Shown here: piece by piece, positions 42,280 to 53,674 of the stretch | Layout: the number at the start of each line of letters is the position of its first letter | Numbering within the stretch: the first letter of the stretch is position 1 | Assembly: GCA_010015675.1 (NCBI GenBank) | Contig: ML976992.1 | Span: 512,404 to 576,403 of the forward strand | Source: Byssothecium circinans | Taxonomy: Eukaryota > Ascomycota > Dothideomycetes > Pleosporales > Massarinaceae | DNA: 64,000 nt | Direction: 5' to 3' | Translations under genes and position numbers: made by a program | Notes under the pieces: generated by a model | The model's input: the letters and a program-made list of their open reading frames with translations, nothing else | Database searches by the model: none | Told to the model about the DNA's origin: nothing

Positions 42280-43973
42280 ATGCCCGAGTCAGCCTTATCG
42301 AAACGAAAGCGGAGAGGTGGACCAAGGAGGAGAACAGGCAAGAAAGATCCTTCTTTGTTAAGTACCAACCTACTAAACATGAACTAGGCTGGTACAAAGT
42401 GAGTCTGAAGCTTCGTGTTGCGAATGCTGACTCTTGACAGCCACACGTGCAAAACACGGCATAGTCGCTGCGACGAGAAAAAACCAATTTGTAGTAATTG
42501 TGAACGGTTAAACCTAGAGTGTAGACCGTCTGCCTTCATCACTACATCGACATGGAACACCACGACTTTGCAAGCGGAGGAGACACCGGAGGTATCTGTC
42601 AGCAATGAAGAACAAGAGGAACCGCAACAGATGGAACTTGAAGCACTCCCCAGGAATGAGGACTTGCAGCATCTGGATGTCGAGGCACCTTCCTCCACAT
42701 GGGATGTCTTTCGTTCTAGAATATCCGGTTTCGACCTGCTCGCCGATGAATCGCCTCCCGACGATATGTTTACCTATTTGAATCTTCGGTCTCCTCCGGC
42801 ACTCAGTCTACCTCCTACCAAACAGCCTCCTGTAACCTTGACATCTGAGACTGCTTTCTTGCTGCAGACGTATGTCCGCACCGTAGCAACGTGGATGGAT
42901 CTCATGGACCACAGCAACACGTATCAAATATACATACCCCGCCTAACGCTCTCTTCCCCACTCATTTTCCACAGTGTTTGCGCCTTTACGGCAAAGTACC
43001 TCTCGCTCTCCAAGTCGCGACAGCATTACAACACATGGGAACCAATATCTAGCTCGCACTATGGCGAGAGTCTACGCCTTCTCATCCACGCGCTCAACAC
43101 GCCGTCCTACGAACACGCACTCACAGCCACCATCCTCCTCTCCAGCTACGAAATCATGAGCTCCATCGCCTCTGATCACCACAAAAGGCACCTCCTCGGC
43201 CAGGTCATGCTCGTAAAATACCACGCCATTAACGCGCGATCCGCCAGCCTCCACCGAGCAAACTTCTGGGTCCACGTCAGACACGAAATTGGGTTTGCGT
43301 TGACGACTGAACGGCCGATGTTGATGGATCCAATGGAGTGGCATGTCAATTGGGAAGAGGGCGATGTTAGAGAAGACGTGCAGGGTAATCACATACTCTG
43401 GATATTGGCAAAGGTATTGAATCTGATCTATGGGCCGGAGAGCGAGACAAGTGTGGGGACACAGAAGAGAGAAGCTTTTTTGCAGGAGCTGGAGGACTGG
43501 AGGAAGAGACAATTAGATAGCTTTATTGGGATACCGTATGCGGATGAGGATGAAGATGGGTTCCGGAAGGTTTTCTTCACGGTTACTGCTGCAGGTGAGC
43601 CTTCTCCTCCATTACTTGTATCTATTCCCCGATCGAACTGGATACTGATATGTTTTTTTTTTTAGCTGCGGGGACCTTTTGGTACCATGTCACACATATT
43701 CTACTTTACACCGAGCCCTCGCTTCAGAACGAAGCATACAGACCTTTCATCCAAGACCAGGCCAAACGCATTGGCGACATTGCGATATCGGAGTTTCCAG
43801 ACTCGTTACGTGTTTTTGCGAGCCATGGGTTATACTACGCAGCGAAGCACATCTCAGGAATCGCTCGCAAGGCGCGATTATGGGGTATCATGAATGCGGT
43901 AGAGTCTGAGCTGGGGTATAGTACGCGGCCAATGGTGAAGCGACTCCAGGAGCAGGTTGAGCGCGGGGGATGA
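42280..43973 (+). CDS. Zn2Cys6 transcription factor with fungal regulatory domain
   Basis: The structure that restores a complete Zn cluster is exon 1 42280..42337, a 4-nt exon 42388..42391, exon 3 42441..43594 and exon 4 43666..43973 (507 aa). Intron 1 (50 nt) starts GC (cag|gcaaga) and ends tactaaacatgaactag; intron 2 (49 nt) is GTACAA..CTTGACAG. The product reads RRRTGCHTCKTRHSRCDEKK then PICSNCERLNLEC, the six-Cys spacing of Gal4-type clusters. The middle is the fungal-specific domain: SPLIFHSVCAFTAKYLSLS, EHALTATILLSSYEIMSS and HLLGQVMLVKYHAINARSAS. The end is helical. Intron 3 (71 nt) has a run of 12 T before its AG. Targets cannot be read from the sequence. Confidence 0.82.
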
Positions 43974-44445
43974 AGTACGCACAACGCCGCATCTTGCAAT
44001 GTAGAAGTTATTATTATTGTTAGACATGAGGATCAGATGAAATACGAAAGCACTTTCGGTGCTGCGTCTTCCGTGTTTCACTCCACGCCGTCCGCTTAGG
44101 TCCGACGGCGCCCTCTAATTGGCCCAATATGGCTTCGCCACAAAGCGGAAAGGGCCCCTCTGGCTGACTACCGGCCAAGGTGCGGTGCATTCGCATCTTA
44201 AACCCCGGAAGCCTGTGCTTCCACGACATCCACAATAGACGCCCTTTCCTACCGACCCACGACCGCCCTATATCATATCCATACCCTACCCGACGCCGCG
44301 TCCCGTTCACGAGTCACGACAGATATACGCACTTTGGCGGGCAGTGCGATAAGGTCAGCGCCAACCCTGTGCTCGGACCCACCTTTACGACCAACGCACG
44401 TCATTGCTTGCTACAAAAAGCTCAAGGCTCTCTTCCTCCACCACC
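43974..44445. other. Intergenic region, no gene seen
   Basis: Between the Zn2Cys6 gene and the Mpv17-like gene, both on the plus strand. GC-rich, C-rich promoter-like sequence precedes 44446. Confidence 0.5.
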
Positions 44446-45452
44446 ATGGCCATCGAAGGCAGTCGCAGACGCTTGCTTTATACACTCAACAGTCGCTGGA
44501 TTTATGGGAAGATTCCGCTTTTGCATGCTGCGATTTTCTTGCTCCAGATGGCGGCTGTCTCTCTTTTGACGAGGAAGTTCAACTCGTACTATGCTTCGAG
44601 GCCAGGTAAGCTTGCGATGGGACGGATTTCTTCAAGGGTAGAGCTAATGTGAGGCAGTCTTGACTACTATGATTACCAACGCCGTAAGCTCTCCTTCCGT
44701 CGTGGAGATCCCACTGCACATAAAGTCACATATACTCTCCCCAGGCACACAAGCTGATATCGGGAACAGGTGTTGGGAGGCATAGCAGACACAGTGGCAC
44801 AAACCTTGACCGCAATCCGTCAACGCGCAGTGCGCAAGGGCGACAAGGATGACTTCCTCGCCATCGAGATCCACGAACTTGACAAGAGGAACCCATGGCC
44901 ATCGAACGACCTCATCCCCGATTCAAAGCGACTCCCTCCGCCGTTCGATTTCGAGCGCCTGACGCGATTCATGGCATACGGTTTTCTGATGGCGCCGGTC
45001 CAGCACAAGTGGTTTGGGTTCCTTTCGAGGACCTTCCCCGTCACGAAGACGTCGGCTATGGTTCCTGCGTTGAAGCGAGTTGCTTTTGACCAGTTCCTTT
45101 TTGCGCCTGCAGGTATGATGTAATGAGATACGATAGATGGAGTTGTGCTGATAACGCCCAGGTCTGGCATGCTTCTTCACCTTCATGACCATTGCGGAGG
45201 GCGGTGGGAAGCGAGCCGTGTCGAAGAAGTTCCAGGACATTTACGTGCCAGCGCTCAAAGCCAACTTTTTAGTCTGGCCAGCAGTGCAGATTATCAACTT
45301 CCGAATCATGCCTATCCAGTTCCAGATCGTATGTGTAATTTCCATGCCCCATCACTTGGATATACTAATCCTCTTACCAGCCCTTTGTCTCCACCATTGG
45401 TATTGCCTGGACTGCGTACCTCTCGCTCACTAACTCCTCCGAAGAGGCGTAA
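44446..45452 (+). CDS. Mpv17/PMP22-family membrane protein
   Basis: Five exons, 44446..44605, 44658..44683, 44770..45112, 45162..45328 and 45381..45452, join in frame to 255 aa. The protein has four hydrophobic helices with the family pattern: RPVLTTMITNAVLGGIADTVAQ, RLTRFMAYGFLMAPVQHKWF, ALKRVAFDQFLFAPAG, LKANFLVWPAVQIINFRIMP and a last helix in PFVSTIGIAWTAYLS. The W-P and NF..P motifs are diagnostic. Members live in the mitochondrial inner membrane (Sym1/Mpv17) or peroxisomes (PMP22). An inserted charged loop (residues about 77-115, KGDKDDFLAIEIHEL) lies between helices 1 and 2; a targeting signal is not clear, so the organelle is open. Confidence 0.9.
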
Positions 45453-46307
45453 ATAGTTGTAGGTAACCTCTCTTTCCTCTCAGTCACGGTCGCATAAACG
45501 GTCTCGGGCCAGGCATTGCTAGGGTTTTAGCTTGCTCTTCTCCCTTTAAAGCGCTTGCATATTCGTCGTTGGTAAGTCAGGCGTTCAGGGGCGGATATCG
45601 GTGTTCTTGGGCATGTGGAGAAGGAGGCGTTCTCACTTGGATCTATGTCCGCTCGTTAAATTGCAAGTAGTTTTATCTTGTCACAGCATCTGAGGATTTT
45701 GAGCGTCCGTGATGTTCAAGCGGGCTACTTTGTATGCGCGAAGTCTTCTCGGCCGCGGGAAGATACGGAGGACGTCCAAGCCCACATCCCGAAAACGAAC
45801 CAAATCGCGTATAGTTTGTTCTTCAGAGCTTCAACTTCACGTTACTATCTCCTGTCAGCCGGGAGCCCGAGGTGCAAGAGCGATGACGATGGTGACTGCT
45901 CCTTCCTCGTCTTGGTGACATCGGATGATTGTAAGAAGGGCTCCGGCTAGTCTTTCTTTTACTTATAACATCAGCCGTACTCGCGTTGGAACGCCAGTGC
46001 TCCTTGCTTTTCACATGTACATCTGCTTTCCATCACCAAACGCCATTCGTCACAGGATTGCTGCTCACTACCCCCACCAAAGCTCGAGCCACAAGCCACA
46101 GCTACCCCTCTATGATATAACAGGCCCAACAAGCACTTCAACACAGACCTGATCATCAAAATACTGCATAGACAACGTAAGCAGACGCTCGTGCTTCATT
46201 GTCCATTTCACTCAATTCCGTTTCTCTCCTCACTCACACTTCATCCTTCCCAAAGCCCAACCTTAACGAACTCCAACTGACAATATAGTACTCAAGACCT
46301 TACCACA
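45453..46307. other. Intergenic region, promoter of PGK
   Basis: The final 110 bp before the PGK start are strongly C/T-rich on the plus strand (cactcaattccgtttctctc and onward), the pattern found in front of highly expressed fungal genes. Upstream open frames are not supported. Confidence 0.55.
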
Positions 46308-47673
46308 ATGTCTCTCTCAAACAAGCTCTCGATCTCCGATGTCGACCTCAAGGGCAAGCGCGTTCTAGTTCGCGTAAGTACAGCCCTGCCTTGTAAAATG
46401 ACGAACAATTGATACTCACTCATACCCACAGGTAGACTTCAACGTCCCCCTCGACGGCACCAAAGTAACCAACAACCAACGCATCGTCGGCGCCCTCCCC
46501 ACCATCAAGCATGTCATCTCCTCAGGCGCCAAGTCTGTGATCCTCATGTCTCATCTCGGCCGTCCCGACGGCAAGCCCAACCCAAAGTACAGCCTCAAGC
46601 CGGTGGTCCCCGAGCTCGAGAAGCTGCTGGGCAAGAGCGTGATCTTCACTGATGACTGCGTGGGCAAGGACGTTGAGGATACTGTGAACAAGGCCGAGGG
46701 CGGACAGGTCGTGCTGCTGGAGAACTTGCGGTTCCATGCCGAGGAGGAGGGCAGCTCCAAGGATGCAGAGGGGAAGAAGGTCAAAGCTGATAAGGCGAAG
46801 GTGGATGAGTTTAGGAAGGGACTGACTGCTTTGGGTGACATCTACATCAGTAGGTTTTCCCTTCCCCACATCTATCAGGAAGAATATAGAACTGATCCAC
46901 GAGCAGACGACGCCTTCGGCACCGCCCACCGCGCCCACTCCTCCATGGTCGGCATCGAACTTCCGCAGAAAGCCTCCGGCTTCCTCGTCAAAAAAGAACT
47001 CGAGTACTTCGCCAAAGCCCTCGAGTCGCCCGCGCGCCCCTTCCTCGCCATCCTCGGCGGCGCAAAAGTCAGCGACAAGATCAAGCTCATCGACAACCTT
47101 CTCGACAAAGTCGACACGCTCATCATCTGCGGCGCCATGTCCTTTACCTTCAAGAAGACGCTCGAGAATGTCAAGATCGGCAATTCGCTGTTCGATGAGG
47201 CGGGCAGCAAGACGGTCGGCGATCTCGTCGAGAAGGCGAAGAAGAACAATGTCAAGATCGTGCTGCCGGTCGATTACATCACTGCTGATAAGTTCGACAA
47301 GGATGCGCAGACGGGGTATGCGGAGGATAAGGATGGGATTCCCGATGGTTGGATGGGTCTGGATTGTGGGGAGAAGTCGATTAAACTGTACAAGGACGCG
47401 ATCGATGAGGCCAAGACTATCTTGTGGAATGGGCCCGCGGGTGTCTTTGAGTTTGAGAAGTTCGCAAAGGGCACCAAGGCGACGCTAGATGCTGCTGTTG
47501 CTGCGGCGCAGAACGGGAAGACTGTCATTATTGGGGGCGGGGATACGGCGACGGTGGCGGCCAATTATGGCGTTGAGGACAAGTTGAGTCATGTTTCGAC
47601 TGGTGGTGGTGCGTCGCTGGAATTGCTCGAGGGCAAGGATCTGCCGGGCGTGAGTGCGCTGTCGAGTAAGTAG
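46308..47673 (+). CDS. PGK1: Phosphoglycerate kinase
   Basis: This is the glycolytic enzyme transferring phosphate from 1,3-bisphosphoglycerate to ADP in the cytosol. Exons 46308..46373, 46432..46849 and 46907..47673 give 416 aa, the standard length. The second intron (57 nt) is divisible by three and has no stop, so it hides in an open frame; removing it restores [20 protein letters not shown], the conserved hinge. Other landmarks: [11 protein letters not shown] at the N-terminus, [53 protein letters not shown], and [13 protein letters not shown] with [14 protein letters not shown]. All catalytic and nucleotide-binding motifs are intact. Confidence 0.97.
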
Positions 47674-48039
47674 ATTCATTTCTCTGTACCACGATGGTGT
47701 GGTAGGACGTGCAAAAGTATGGGCTGAATCGGTGGGATTGAATTAGATCGGCAAAACATGGTCTCTTCGAGAATATGAGGTATGAATTTGTGCTCTTTAT
47801 GAAGACTTATGCTCTCGACTGGTATCCATGTTTCCACATCCCTCCAGCATCTCCTCTGTCTGTCATGGTCTAGAGCACGCAGAGTGAGTGCTTCGATCCT
47901 TCACCCACAGAAGCAAGCGCTGTATGCTAGTCACTACCATCTAAATGCAATGCGTACCCCGGCTATTCATCTTCGCCGACTCTCGAAAGGCTTGGTGTGT
48001 CGTGATCGTATCCGCAGGTCCGTCGTGTCCGCGTCCCGT
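47674..48039. other. Convergent 3' region between PGK and SEM1
   Basis: The ends of PGK (plus) and SEM1 (minus) meet here. No gene is supported. Confidence 0.5.
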
Positions 48040-48573
48040 TCATTTCGTATGGCCGAGCTTCTTAAGCTCCTCCCTGCATTACCATTAGCTCCACAACCCC
48101 TAACCGCCAGCCAGACTTCGGCGTCTTGAGGGGATCGATGACGCACTTCAACTGAACCGCAAAATCCTCATTCGTATCGTCGTCGTCCCAGCTCTCCTCC
48201 CATAGATGCGATGTGCCGCCGGGGATCTGCGTCTCGTCCTCTTGCCAGTCTGTTCGACTCGTTAGTTTATTTGGTCTCTCAATGCTCCGAAGTCGTATGC
48301 TTGACCGCCAAGTTCCCCGCTCCCGCGTGCTCCTCCAAAGCCTCCAAAGAACAGCATGGGAGCAGAAATTGCGGGGGATTGGCTTGAGCAGGAGGTTGGG
48401 TTGGGTTATGTCTGCGCACCTTCGACGGGGAAGTCCTCGAACTCGTCGTCTTCCTCCAGCGGTGCGGTGACCTTCTTGTCCTTGTCGGCTTCGCTCGTCT
48501 TGCTCTTGTCCTTGTCTCGGTCGTCGACTACGGCTTTGGTCGTGTCCTTGCCGCCTTGTACTGAGCCTGACAT
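48040..48573 (-). CDS. SEM1: 26S proteasome subunit SEM1/DSS1
   Basis: SEM1 is a small acidic, largely disordered subunit of the proteasome lid, also in TREX-2. Three exons, 48573..48420, 48249..48147 and 48073..48040, with introns of 170 and 73 nt, give 96 aa. The spliced protein has a Lys/Asp-rich start, then LEEDDEFEDFPVEDWQEDE and SHLWEESWDDDDTNEDFAVQLK, ending EELKKLGHTK. The D/E-F-x-x-F-P..DW and LWE..WDDDD motifs are diagnostic. Reading through the last intron would give a longer unrelated tail, so the 34-nt last exon is preferred. Divergent from IML2 across about 700 bp. Confidence 0.93.
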
Positions 48574-49284
48574 TTTGGCAGATTTGTAGTGGAGTTTTTG
48601 GCTTGGATGGATTGCGGCAAGGGGTGCTTCGATTTGGATAGGCGGGGAGTGGGCCTTGGTTGCGGAGGGGACGAGAGTTGTTGATGTGGTTGTGACTCTG
48701 GATGGCGGCGACGCAATGCGGCACTGGGGTCGTGGTCGACCGATGTCTTGGCGCTGGTGAGGTCACGTGCGGTTCATATCGGGTGCGACTACAATTTTCT
48801 TTTTAATTGAGTTTGGACGGAGAAAGATTTCGTCCGAAGGGATGCAGCCGGAATGATTACGGGTTGCTTTGAGTACACAATACGTTGTGTGATGACGCCT
48901 CAAACTACGACTCTTCGGACTCTGTGCCCTCCTAGATGCCAGGGTTCATGACCACTCTGCAGCTCCAGTCTCGCGTCTTTCTCCATATCCATGGATGAAT
49001 TGGCCCTTGCAAGTTCCGTCATCAAAATGATCTGAGACAAAAGCTGTGGAGGGCGGTCTGGAATTCGCAGCATCCCCCACCGGATGACGTCGGGATCGCG
49101 CAGTCGGTGAGACGACGCGGACGCCGCTTAGCTGCAGCCTTGTGTATTTTAGACTCGAGTGTAGCCTTACGGCCTCGTTTGGTTTCATGAGCGTATACGT
49201 GCTATTCTCTATCCCTTCATTTTTGTCTTCTCGCGTGCCCCTCTACCACCATAGCCCCGTGGAGGTTCCTGCATCGCCAGAGCT
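48574..49284. other. Divergent promoter region, SEM1/IML2
   Basis: No gene is supported. CACGTG-like and GGTCACGTG sequence occurs at about 48761-48769 close to SEM1. The rest is unremarkable. Confidence 0.5.
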
Positions 49285-51804
49285 ATGTTGAAGGCCTTGG
49301 GACTTCGAAACCATGGGCAGACTAGGAGTCTGAATGCTCTGGATGAGCTTGCGCAGAGTGAGTATGGTTTTGGACGTCCGAATGCTCCAGCTAACAGAGA
49401 TAGTCGAGGATGCGATGTCTGGTATGAAGCCTTGGGTTGTTTCGAGTCCACCGAATTTTTATCTTAATATCATGCGATCACAGCGGTTACGCACATCATG
49501 AACGATGATGTTGATGCGGCAGAAGCGCATCTCAAAAAGGGCAGCTCGCCGTTCCATCAGGTGCGCTCATACTGGTACTTTGAAGCACCAAATGGCTCAT
49601 ACGCGTACAGCTTGGGAAAGGAGTGGTCGAATTTATACGGGCAACTTTGTCTTTTGAACAAGACATCATGCGAGAAGGTTTGTTTCTGCGACAGACTATC
49701 CCGGTCTAGAGATTGATGCTTTGCAGCTTCTGCCACCCTTTCCGAAGCCGAAAACACGGCGTACGAGAACCAACGTCGAGCCCATAAAACTTCCAGCGCG
49801 TACCACTCGCCGATATATCCTCCGGGGACCGAATATGCGGTCTGTTTGGCGGAGGCTCAATTGATGTCTGCCATCGTCGGGGTGCTGAACGAGAGCTTGA
49901 CGGAGGCCGTGAAAGGGTTTTACAAGCTGAGGAAGGCATACTTGACGTTGGAGGGCGTGATGGATGCGGAGAAGAAGTTCTTGGAGACAAGGAGTACGAG
50001 TAGTTTGGCGTCGACTGCTTCGGGGAGTCCGTCGAGACCGGCCTCTAGAGCTTCTGAGGATAGAGCGAGATCGGTGGCTCCGAAACCTCCTATACCAGAT
50101 AAATCGGCCAAAAGGACTTTAAGCACAGACACGGAGGAAGACAAAACTAAGGATAAGGAGGGAATTGCGAAAGAGAAGGGAACATTAGATGGAGAGGAAG
50201 AGGATGAGTTCGATTTTGTGGATGCAGATGAGGACCACGAAAAGGTGGAGACTCAAATGGAGTACATGGGTCATTTGAACGTACCCACGGAGAAGGGGCA
50301 GGGGATCGGTTTGGACAATAAAAGGAGGGATGTGCACATCAAGTCGAGCTCGGCACCGAACCTACCTTCCGAAGAGACAAAGCTAGATACTTCTGTCCCA
50401 GACGCAGTAGATGACTTCGACAAGTTGACCTTGACAGATACCATCAAAGCCAGCGAGGATATCTCAAAGTTTAGCGACCATCCTGTTGATGTCTTCATAA
50501 TATCTGGCGCCAACTTCTGCTTCGGCATCCTACTCCTTATCATCTCCCTCGTGCCACCAGCATTCGCAACGCTCCTAAAGATCGTCGGCTTCAAAGGCGA
50601 CAGGGAGCGCGGAATCCAGATGCTATGGCAGGCAACCAAGTTCCACAACATACATGGCGCGATGGCTGGTCTAGTTATCTTCGGTTACTACAACGGCATC
50701 ACCGGATTCTGTGACATTATCCCCCGCTCAGGCGAGGGATCCTTCCCGAAAGAGCGCTGCAAAGTTCTACTTGCGGAGATGAGGAAGCGGTATCCCAAAA
50801 GCCATCTGTGGCTGTTGGAAGAAGGCCGAAATTTGGCATCAGAAAAAGAGCTCGAGAAAGCAATCGATTACATAAGTACGACAGCCGAATCGCCGCTGAA
50901 ACAGCTCGAAGCACTGAATTGGTTCGAAAGGAGCCTGATGACAATGTCCATACACGACTACGCCGAGACATCCAAGTCATTCCTCAAATGCATCACCCTG
51001 AACAACTGGAGTCACGGTCTCTACTACTACATCTGTGGCGCCGCGCACGTCCAACTGTACCGCAATGTCAAAGACACCGACCCCAAAGCCGCAGGCGTCT
51101 ATAAAGCCAAAGCCAAGGAACATTTCGACAAAGTCGCACCAAACACAGGCAAGAAACGCTTCATGGCCCGCCAACTCCCATTCGACGTCTTCGTGAACCG
51201 CAAAATCGCAAAATGGGTCGACCGCGCCAAAGAATGGAACTGCGACATGATCGATGCTGTAGGTGTCAGCCCCATTGAGGAAATGATCTATTTCTGGAAC
51301 GGATACAAGCGCATGCGTGACGAACATCTCGACGTCTCACTCGCGAACCTCGCATGGAGCGACTCGCCCTCGAACCCTCATTGGGATAAGGAAGATCTTG
51401 ATGAGAAGGGTATCCTTGCAGTACTCAGAGCGGCGACGCTGAGAAGTAAGGGCGAGACAGAGAAGGCGAGGGAGTTGTTGCAGAGCGAGGTCATTGCGGT
51501 GGATAGACAGCTGTTCAAGGGGCATAATAAGGATGCGTGGACAGCGCCGATTGCGAGGTATGAGATGGCGGCTTGTGTTTGGAGGGAGGCGGATAAGGAA
51601 GGGAGGCCTGGGGACTATCCGGAGAAGTTGGAGGAGTGTGGGAAGTGGCTTGTGGAGGTTAGTGGGTGGGAGAGCTATGATTTAGATGCTAGGTGAGTCT
51701 GATGTTTCGAGTGGTGGGATTGAATGGGCTGACGTGGTTTTAGGATTGGAATGAAGGTTACTACAGGGAAGTCGACGTTGAGGAGGTATGGGATTGAGTG
51801 TTAG
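49285..51804 (+). CDS. IML2: IML2-family protein (inclusion body clearance / mitochondrial outer membrane)
   Basis: Six exons, 49285..49357, 49404..49421, 49484..49560, 49611..49677, 49727..51692 and 51744..51804, give 753 aa. All introns are GT..AG, 46-62 nt. The second exon has only 18 nt (the IEDAMS segment); choosing its start at 49404 gives a proper branch site and the family reading AQIEDAMSAVTHIMNDDVDA. Further landmarks: FHQLGKGVVEFIRATLSFEQ, AEAQLMSAIVGVLNESLTEA, GFYKLRKAYLTLEGVMDAEK, a hydrophobic segment (GANFCFGILLLIISLVPPAF), TPR-like helices and the end RIGMKVTTGKSTLRRYG. Yeast Iml2 acts in clearing protein inclusions together with lipid droplets. The acidic Ser/Lys linker is species-variable. 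Confidence 0.93.
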
Positions 51805-52581
51805 TGGTCACGCTTGGGAGAGGATGTATGCGTATGGGTTTTGTTTGGATAGATGGTCAACCTAAACCATGGCCGCGCACTGGTAATATACTTTAGAGTA
51901 AGCTTGCGTGCTAGAAAGGTACAAAATGCGCTGAACACCTAACGTGGCTCTAAGGCTTTGGACTTTCGTACCTCAAAGCCTTCTTTTGCTCTGTTTAGCT
52001 GTCGCGTCGCTGATCGAATCACAGCAAGTCTTCCCCCTGCAGCACATATTGGAAGTCGCGTTGAGTGTTGGAGGTAACCAAGATCCTGTGCCCACAATAG
52101 GGGTTTTCGTTATCCTAAAGGGAATAAGCTATCATCCCTGCATCGTATAAAAGCATCCCTTCACTTGCCATTCGCAAAGCCTGGAATTCCTGTGCTGACC
52201 TTGTACCCTCTCTTAGGACTTGAGTCTCCATCCTTCTGGAATCACTTCCCATTTTACCGAGGTAATTGTTTGCAGTGTTTTCATTTCTGGGCGAGCAGTA
52301 TCGATGATTCATTATCCTCTTGAACTTTCCCTGTACATGTATGTGTCTTTAGGTTTATTATTATGTCTCCCTCTCTTGAAGGGATGCACAGACCCCGACC
52401 CCATTATCATCCCGTCTCTCACACCTATAACCTAATTCGGACTAGTGGTGTGACTAGTGGCTCGGCGCTCACATGAAACCTCGCGCCCCTTCATAGATAG
52501 CGACACTACATTGTAACTCTTTTACCCCGCTCCTCGAGAATTATAACCAACACTTGATTACTACCCCAATACAACTCTATC
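51805..52581. other. Intergenic region, no gene seen
   Basis: The 3' flank of IML2 and the promoter of the DUF7730-like gene. No coding feature is supported. Confidence 0.5.
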
Positions 52582-53386
52582 ATGACAACCGAACGCTCCC
52601 TGTCTAACAGCAGCACAACGAAACCCAAAGCCTCCGATCCCCAAGTGGATCATCGGAGAAACGAGCACGTACATCGCCTCGAGAACGGCCTAGTCTCTCT
52701 TAACCTCACTCCGAAACATCTAGTCGCAGCTGCCAAAGCGAACTCGACATCGAGGCTTCTCTCCCTTCCCGGCGAGATACGCCTGAAGATTTACGAGTAC
52801 GCACTAGGTAATCTCTTCTTCGAAATGTATGAGGGCGATATATTTTTGTAAGCGCGAGATAGGAATGCCTGAACCACGGAACCCACTATCTCTGCTCAGC
52901 GTATCACGTCAAATCTACAGCGAGACCGCCATCCTTCCGTACAAATTGACAGTCTTCCACTTCCAAAAATATGAGGGATTTCTCGAATGGATGGACAAGA
53001 GGAAGCCAGCACACGCCGCGGCCATCCAACATCTAGGAGTTGAGCCAAGGGACATTATGCTTGTCGAAGACTTCCCGCTTGACCAACTCAAAGACTGGTT
53101 CCCGAACCTTAAGACCATTAATGGTGACTTCGCGGCCCGATTATGATACTGGGAACGGTATTCTGGAAGATTGGAAGGACAGTGTTCAGTGGTATTACCG
53201 AGACTTCGAGGCTATGGGGCTCAAGATGTTCGTTTGGTGAGTGACTGGTTCTTGCACGTGCTTATTTTCGTTTCGAGGCTAATGTTGCATAGGGATTATT
53301 ATGGCTATTCATGGTTTGAGAATCATATTCCCCTCACGTTCCCGGAGTTGATGGCTGTGAAGAGGGAGAACGATCGGGAATCTTGA
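52582..53386 (+). CDS. 2EXR/DUF7730-like protein, first of a related pair
   Basis: Proposed exons are 52582..52807, 52863..53123, 53170..53236 and 53293..53386 (215 aa). The N-terminus matches the paralogue at 56171 (HRLENGLVSLNLTP versus HRLESGLVSLEQTP), then LLSLPGEIRLKIYEYALG and LSLLSVSRQIYSETAILPYKL, the 2EXR/DUF7730 blocks. The first intron (55 nt) keeps frame and avoids a stop at 52849. The second (46 nt, GTGACT..GGAAG) is weak, but without it the frame ends at 53146 and the paralogue-like end (ILEDWKD..., KMFVWDYYGYSW) is lost; a frameshift is the alternative. The third has a good GTGAGT. The role is unknown; the gene may be partly decayed. Confidence 0.65.
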
Positions 53387-53674
53387 TCGCGGAGTGTCCC
53401 GATGTTCAAGAACGGTGCAGTTGGTGTCGCAATCCTGGTACTCGAGTCTGCTTTCATGATGAACCAGTGATCTCAATTTGAGCTATCCCAAGTGCGGAAA
53501 CGGGTATGGTCTATAAGGGTATGGATTGGAGAGCGGTGGTCCTTCTTGTACGTAAAGGATGAGCAGCCGTGGGACGGCATGTATAGTTAAATGGACGACA
53601 CTATACACAACATTTTGAATTCAATCGTGAAATAGTATATGGTCATAGCGAGAACTATGCGACTCGCTTGCGGA

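Noticed and set aside
49358..49397. Shorter 40-nt first intron of IML2
   Set aside because: Its branch motif would be only a few bases from the AG; the acceptor at 49403 gives normal branch spacing and the family reading AQIEDAMS.
52829..53146. One-base frameshift in the t-run near 52847
   Set aside because: A 55-nt intron (52808-52862) with GT..AG ends keeps the frame, so a frameshift is not needed here, though not excluded.
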